DNA from: HRBIN12 sp964447335 | GTDB taxonomy: Bacteria > Actinomycetota > UBA4738 > HRBIN12 | NCBI GenBank assembly: GCA_964447335.1 | Contig: CAYUSA010000095.1 | Coordinates: forward strand, 1 to 6,388 | DNA length: 6,388 bases | Direction: 5' to 3' | Part shown: positions 1 through 3,440 of the stretch, one piece after another | How positions within the stretch are numbered: the first letter of the stretch is position 1 | Layout: each line of letters starts with the position of its first letter | Notes under the pieces: generated by a model | The model's input: only the letters and a program-made list of their open reading frames with translations | Told to the model about the DNA's origin: nothing | Databases searched by the model: none | Made by a program: the position numbers and the translations under genes

Positions 1-60
1 CGTCGGGTTGCCCCGGGAGTCGAGGATCTCGCGCGCGTTGACGGCTTCGATCGCAGGCAT
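1..60 (-). CDS. eno: Enolase, N-terminal 20 codons (partial)
   Basis: Seen: the minus strand reads ATG at 60 and gives MPAIEAVNAREILDSRGNPT before the window ends. The segment AREILDSRGNPT is the hallmark N-terminus of enolase (2-phosphoglycerate dehydratase), the cytoplasmic glycolytic enzyme that converts 2-phosphoglycerate to phosphoenolpyruvate. Full enolases are about 420-430 residues, so over 95% of the gene lies beyond the left edge and its catalytic residues cannot be checked. The ATG is the natural family start. It is preceded 8 nt upstream by TAGGAT, which suggests a promoter for a leaderless or nearly leaderless message. An AGGA inside that hexamer, 9 nt from the ATG, could instead be a weak ribosome site. 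Known context: eno lies downstream of mazG in many Actinomycetota, which fits this neighbourhood. Confidence 0.93.
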   Translation of the reverse strand, partial: MPAIEAVNAREILDSRGNPT

Positions 61-68
61 CGGCCCAT

Positions 69-74
69 ATCCTA
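69..74 (-). promoter_or_regulatory. Candidate -10 element of eno
   Basis: Seen: TAGGAT on the minus strand, with 8 nt between it and the eno ATG at 60. It fits the TANNNT form of a bacterial housekeeping -10 box and would place the transcription start at or within a base or two of the start codon. No clear TTGACA-like -35 box is visible about 17 nt further upstream. The sequence also contains AGGA, so a weak Shine-Dalgarno reading is possible. The promoter call is inference. Confidence 0.45.
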
Positions 75-135
75 CGGCCGTGCCACACCGGTTCGGGCCA
101 TCTGGACCGAGCCCATCCCGGCTCCTGCGGGCGGG

Positions 136-909
136 TCAGGTGGTGCCGGAACGGGCGAAGGCCGACCAGTGGGCGATGACATCGAAGCCGAGCTTCGCGT
201 AGAGGTGCTTCGCCCAGTCCCGGTCATCGGCGTACAGGAACACGAGGTCGCACCCGGCCGCTCGCGCCTCCTCCACCGCCCGGAGCACCACCGCGCGAGC
301 CAGGCCGCGGCCCCTGTGGGCCTCGAGCGTCCCGACGTCCTCCACCTGCGCGATGCCCCCGGCCGGATACAGCTCGCACCGCGCGGCTGGGACCCCGTCG
401 TCGACGGCGACGAAGAACCTCGCGCCGGCCTCGGCGAGCACCCGACGGTGACGGGCGAGCTGCCGCACGACCTCCTCGGACGTCGCGTAGGGCTCAGGCC
501 GGATGGCGTCCTCGACGATGGGCACGAACGCGTCGACGTCGACCTCCTCGACCGGCACCCGCGAGGGGCGATCGGGCGGGCGGCGGAGGATCATCGTTGC
601 GATCCGGTCGCGCACGTAGCCGAGCTCGACGAGCCCGGGCGCGAGGCGCTCGGCGGCCGGTTCGTCGTCGAGCAGGACGTTGCGGTGCGTGAGCCCCAGC
701 CCGCCGAGCACGCGGTCGGCCTCGGCGGCGAGGTCGGCCGCCTCGACCCCGTCGAGCGTCGCGTCGACCCACAGCAGGTTGCTGTCCCACCGCAGCGGGA
801 ACCGGTCGTCGAGGTATGCGGTGCCCCACGCGAACCGCTCGGCCCGCTGTGTCGTGCGCCGCATGAGCTCGCGCTCGAAGGCGAGGATCCGCCGGTGCTC
901 CTCGGACAC
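136..909 (-). CDS. GNAT-family N-acetyltransferase, two-part
   Basis: A probable cytoplasmic acetyl-CoA-dependent N-acetyltransferase of 257 residues, substrate unknown. Residues about 120-255 form a GNAT domain. Motif A is DVGTLEAHRGRGLARAVV (about 191-208), where the R-G-R-G-L-A loop binds the acetyl-CoA pyrophosphate. A strand LVFLYADD and the closing LYAKLGFDV (about 236-244) follow. The N-terminal 110 residues (with a WGTAYLDDRFPLRWDSN segment) look like an accessory or degenerate GNAT half without the binding loop, an arrangement I associate with actinobacterial GNATs. The start is uncertain: GTG at 909 is chosen because TAGCGT lies exactly 7 nt upstream; GTG at 918 would add three residues. 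No Shine-Dalgarno is visible for either. A much longer upstream reading in this frame runs antisense through the PAP2 gene and is not real. The gene is divergent from PAP2 and sits 75 nt before eno. Confidence 0.85.
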   Translation of the reverse strand: MSEEHRRILAFERELMRRTTQRAERFAWGTAYLDDRFPLRWDSNLLWVDATLDGVEAADLAAEADRVLGGLGLTHRNVLLDDEPAAERLAPGLVELGYVRDRIATMILRRPPDRPSRVPVEEVDVDAFVPIVEDAIRPEPYATSEEVVRQLARHRRVLAEAGARFFVAVDDGVPAARCELYPAGGIAQVEDVGTLEAHRGRGLARAVVLRAVEEARAAGCDLVFLYADDRDWAKHLYAKLGFDVIAHWSAFARSGTT

Positions 910-916
910 GCTCGGC

Positions 917-922
917 ACGCTA
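917..922 (-). promoter_or_regulatory. Candidate -10 element of the GNAT gene
   Basis: Seen: TAGCGT on the minus strand, inside GCTAGCGT, followed by exactly 7 nt and GTG at 909. The spacing would put transcription initiation at the GTG itself, giving a leaderless message. A second candidate, TAGCCT (933-938, minus), is further upstream and would give a short leader. The call is inference from position and composition; no strong -35 box is seen. Confidence 0.4.
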
Positions 923-936
923 GCAGCCGTCGAGGC

Positions 937-942
937 TACCCT
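937..942 (+). promoter_or_regulatory. Candidate -10 element of the PAP2 gene
   Basis: Seen: TACCCT followed by 7 nt and the ATG at 950. The spacing predicts transcription starting at the ATG. The nearest Shine-Dalgarno-like string, GAGG at 932-935, is 14 nt from the ATG, which is too far for normal use. The expected -35 region, around 914-919, overlaps the predicted -10 of the divergent acetyltransferase gene. Confidence 0.42.
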
Positions 943-949
943 TCGCGCG

Positions 950-1606
950 ATGGGTCCTGCGGGAGACGCCGTGCGCGCGAAGTCGCGGCGTGAGCTCGCC
1001 GTCGCGGCGGCGCTGCTGCTCGCGACGGCCGTGCTGACCGTTCTCGTCGCCCTCGACCGCTCGGCGCCGCCGCTGCTCGATGGGCTCGACCGCTGGTGGT
1101 GGGGTCTCGTCCTGCCGCCGCCCGCGTGGCTCGAGGCGGCGAGCCGGGCGCTGAGGACCCTCGGGACCGGGGCGGTGATGGTGCCGCTGCGGATCGCCGT
1201 CGCGCTCTGGCTGCTCGTGAAGCATCGGAGGGCGGACCTCGCGGCGTGGCTCCTCGCGTGGGCGGCGGCAGACCTCCTCACGTTCGGGCTGAAGCCGACG
1301 GTCGCGCGGATGCGCCCGGACCTCAGCCACGCGAGCTCGTTCCCGTCCGGGCACGCGAAGACCGCCGCGCAGGTGGCGGTCGGGCTCGCGCTCCTCGTGC
1401 CGGCCCGGCCGCGATGGCGACCCGTGGCGTGGGCGCTCGCGCTGGCATGGATCGTCGCGATGGCGGTGTCGCGGACCGTGCTCGACGAGCACTGGCTCTC
1501 CGACGTCGTCGCGGGCTCGCTGCTCGGGGCGGCCTGCGCGGTGGGCGCTCTCGGCGCGGTCGGCACGGTCCGGCGCGCCCGACACGAGTCGTCCCCGGGC
1601 GGTTAG
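950..1606 (+). CDS. PAP2-family membrane phosphatase
   Basis: A 218-residue integral membrane phosphatase of the PAP2 (type 2 phosphatidic acid phosphatase) superfamily. All three signature motifs are intact. K115-x6-R122-P123 binds phosphate. P132-S133-G134-H135 supplies the acid histidine. S174-R175-x5-H181-x3-D185 holds the nucleophilic histidine and its aspartate partner. Hydrophobic segments at about 16-36, 73-90, 97-113, 137-151, 157-173 and 185-205 fit the usual six-helix fold with the active site near the outer face. Family members dephosphorylate lipid phosphates such as phosphatidic acid or undecaprenyl diphosphate; the sequence alone does not show which. The length is normal. ATG at 950 is chosen because it places a basic stretch (RAKSRR) before the first helix; earlier in-frame codons run antisense through the acetyltransferase gene. 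Its stop overlaps the mazG stop on the opposite strand. Confidence 0.92.
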   Translation: MGPAGDAVRAKSRRELAVAAALLLATAVLTVLVALDRSAPPLLDGLDRWWWGLVLPPPAWLEAASRALRTLGTGAVMVPLRIAVALWLLVKHRRADLAAWLLAWAAADLLTFGLKPTVARMRPDLSHASSFPSGHAKTAAQVAVGLALLVPARPRWRPVAWALALAWIVAMAVSRTVLDEHWLSDVVAGSLLGAACAVGALGAVGTVRRARHESSPGG

Positions 1607-2421
1607 CTCCGGCGCGCCTCGCGGAAGAGCGCGCGGATCTCCTCCTCGGAGGCGGCGTCCAGGTCGAGGCCGCGCTCGCGCGCGAGCTCGGTGAAGCGGT
1701 CGTAGCGCTCACCGAAGGCACGGGTCGTCCGGCGGAGCGCGCTCTCGGCGTCGACGCCGAGCTTGCGGGCGACGGCGACCGTCGCGAACAACACGTCGCC
1801 GACCTCCTCCTCGGCGTTCGCGGCGTCGGTGTACTCCTCGAGCTCGCCGACCTCCTCGCGGAGCGCGCCCAGCGCGCCCTCGACCGTGCGCCACTCGAAA
1901 CCCCAGCCGGCGGCGCGGCGCTGGACCTTCGCGGCCCGCGCGAGCGCCGGCAGCGTCTCGGGGATGTCGTCCTCGAGCGGCTTGCGCTCGCCCTTCTCCT
2001 CCGCCTTGATGCGCTCCCAGTTCACGAGGACCTCGTCCGCTCCCGCGACCTGCACGTCGCCGAACACATGCGGGTGCCGGCGGATGAGCTTGCGAACGAT
2101 GCTCTCGGCGACGTCGTCGACGTCCCACGCGCCGTCGTCGGCCGCGATCTGCGCGTGGAACGCGACCTGGAGCAGGACGTCGCCCAGTTCCTCGCGCAGG
2201 AGCTCACGGTCGTCGGCGTCGATCGCGTCGAGGACCTCGTGGGTCTCCTCGAGCAGGTGGCGCGCGAGCGAGGCGTGCGTCTGCTCGTGGTCCCACGGGC
2301 AGCCGCCGGGCCCGCGGAGTCGGGCCATCACGCGCACGAGGTCGAGCAGCCGCTCGCCGGCCTGCGACGACGGGACCGGACCCTCGGGGACGTGGGAGAG
2401 GGGGTCGTCCGGTGCGCTCAC
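1603..2421 (-). CDS. mazG: Nucleoside triphosphate pyrophosphohydrolase MazG
   Basis: A 272-residue cytoplasmic all-alpha NTP pyrophosphohydrolase that hydrolyses (d)NTPs to NMP and PPi, generally viewed as cleaning damaged or excess nucleotides. It has the tandem two-domain form of E. coli MazG (263 residues). The first domain opens with MARLRGPGGCPWD (32-44) and carries metal-ligand motifs EETHE (58-62) and EELGD (77-81), then RRHPHVFGD (114-122) and NWERIKAEEKGE (134-145). The second has EEVGE (189-193) and EEEVGD (204-209) followed by LFATVAVARKLG. Both sets of acidic ligands are present, so it should be active. GTG at 2421 is chosen because it overlaps the foldase stop as GTGA. No Shine-Dalgarno or TANNNT box precedes it, so translation probably depends on coupling. 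About 20 residues before the conserved core look disordered. The TAA stop overlaps the stop of the convergent PAP2 gene. Confidence 0.95.
   Translation of the reverse strand: MSAPDDPLSHVPEGPVPSSQAGERLLDLVRVMARLRGPGGCPWDHEQTHASLARHLLEETHEVLDAIDADDRELLREELGDVLLQVAFHAQIAADDGAWDVDDVAESIVRKLIRRHPHVFGDVQVAGADEVLVNWERIKAEEKGERKPLEDDIPETLPALARAAKVQRRAAGWGFEWRTVEGALGALREEVGELEEYTDAANAEEEVGDVLFATVAVARKLGVDAESALRRTTRAFGERYDRFTELARERGLDLDAASEEEIRALFREARRS
2418..2421 (-). promoter_or_regulatory. GTGA stop/start overlap, foldase to mazG
   Basis: Seen: the foldase TGA (2420-2418) and the mazG GTG (2421-2419) share bases as GTGA. Such 4-nt overlaps are commonly linked to reinitiation of the terminating ribosome. 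This supports both the mazG start choice and co-transcription of the two genes. Confidence 0.75.
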
Positions 2422-3440
2422 GGCGCGGCGGACGCGGACGCCGTCGGCTCGAACGGGCTGTCGGTGTTCGTGCTGCGCACGGGCGTCACCTGGCCGGTCG
2501 CCACGTCGAGCACGCCGTAGCGCGGGTTCACGATGATCTCGGCGGAGGTGAGCTGCCCTTGGAGCCAGTCCGTGAACGCCTGCGCGCCGGCCGAGGCGAC
2601 GATCTGCTCGCGCACGGACTCGAGCGGCGCCACCTCGCGGCTCATCAGGTAGATGACGTGCCAGCCGAACTGCGTCTGCACCGGCTCGGAGATCTGCCCC
2701 GGCTGGAGCGCGAGCGCCGCCTGCACGAACGTCGGGTCGAACTGCGACACGAAGGTGGCCTCGACCATGGGGCCGAGGCTGCCGTCGTTGTCGGCCGAGC
2801 CGGGGTCCTGCGAGCGCTGCTTCGCGAGCGCGGCGAAGTTCTTCGTCGTCGCCTCGGCCGCGACGTCCTCGGCCTCGGAGCGGGTGTCGACGAGGATGTG
2901 CGCGACCTCGACCGTCGTGTACTGCGTGATGTTCTCGTCGTAGATCTGCTGCACGCGCTCGTCGGTGAGCTCCTCGGCGGTGACGGCGTCCTGCACCGCG
3001 TTGAACAAGAGCAGCCGGTTCGCCAGGGCCTCGAGGTCGGCGCGCGTCAGGCCGCTGTCGGCGAGCTGCTTGTCGAGCCCCGCCGCTCCGCCGAGCGAGG
3101 TCTCGAGCTGCGACATGGCGTTGTCGACGTCGGTGGGATCGGTCACGACCGAGTTCACCTGCGCGTAGTGCTTCACGAGGTCCTCCTGGATGAGGTTCGT
3201 GAGCGTGAGCCGCGCGCACGCCGAGTCCTGCGTCTCGCCCTCGACCGGCTGGCCGCAGGGTGAGCCGGAGAGCGCGGTCAGGAACTCGAACAGCTTCACG
3301 TCGGTCGCGAGCTGCTCGTGCGTGATGGTCTCGCCGTCGACCTCGGCGGCGGACGTCTCGGCGGCGTCGCACGCCGCGAGGGCGAGCACCGCGACGAGGG
3401 CGAGGGCGAGCACGCGAGGACGGAGGGAAGGCGGGGTCAT
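2418..3440 (-). CDS. SurA/PrsA-like parvulin peptidyl-prolyl isomerase lipoprotein
   Basis: A 340-residue secreted foldase, probably a lipoprotein on the outer face of the cytoplasmic membrane. The N-terminus has a basic start (RPR at 7-9), a hydrophobic run (about 10-23) and the lipobox LAAC with lipidated Cys24. Residues about 30-150 form a SurA-type N-terminal chaperone region. A parvulin rotamase domain follows (about 175-266), with VAHILV (179-184), DGSLG (219-223), the LQPGQISEPVQTQFGWHVIYL region (245-265) and histidines H181 and H261. The known role of this family is cis-trans isomerisation of X-Pro bonds and chaperoning of exported proteins. Two cysteines (C62, C75) in the N domain could form a disulfide. 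The C-terminal 20 residues are low-complexity (Ser/Thr/Ala/Pro). ATG at 3440 overlaps the mfd stop as ATGA; a long upstream open frame is only a shadow of mfd. I cannot say whether it is closer to SurA or PrsA, so no symbol is given. Confidence 0.9.
   Translation of the reverse strand: MTPPSLRPRVLALALVAVLALAACDAAETSAAEVDGETITHEQLATDVKLFEFLTALSGSPCGQPVEGETQDSACARLTLTNLIQEDLVKHYAQVNSVVTDPTDVDNAMSQLETSLGGAAGLDKQLADSGLTRADLEALANRLLLFNAVQDAVTAEELTDERVQQIYDENITQYTTVEVAHILVDTRSEAEDVAAEATTKNFAALAKQRSQDPGSADNDGSLGPMVEATFVSQFDPTFVQAALALQPGQISEPVQTQFGWHVIYLMSREVAPLESVREQIVASAGAQAFTDWLQGQLTSAEIIVNPRYGVLDVATGQVTPVRSTNTDSPFEPTASASAAP
3437..3440 (-). promoter_or_regulatory. ATGA stop/start overlap, mfd to foldase
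   Basis: Seen: the mfd TGA (3439-3437) and the foldase ATG (3440-3438) overlap as ATGA. This is the usual sign of translational coupling and argues that mfd and the foldase gene share a transcript. A possible internal promoter lies just upstream. Confidence 0.75.

Noticed and set aside
69..87. TGGCAC-N5 string before eno as a sigma-54 promoter
   Set aside because: The minus strand has TGGCAC followed by five bases, but the -12 part reads TAGGA rather than TTGC(A/T), lacking the essential GC. The TANNNT reading fits better.
109..124. Small inverted repeat GAGCC/GGCTC after the acetyltransferase gene as an intrinsic terminator
   Set aside because: The stem is only 5 bp with a 6-nt loop and no T-run follows, so it does not meet the usual terminator form.
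169..993. Plus-strand open frame opposite the acetyltransferase gene
   Set aside because: It is a mirror frame of a recognisable GNAT gene, with no domain of its own.
919..1566. Upstream in-frame extension of the acetyltransferase gene
   Set aside because: It runs antisense through the PAP2 gene, whose three catalytic motifs are intact, and it is low-complexity Ser/Ala/Arg.
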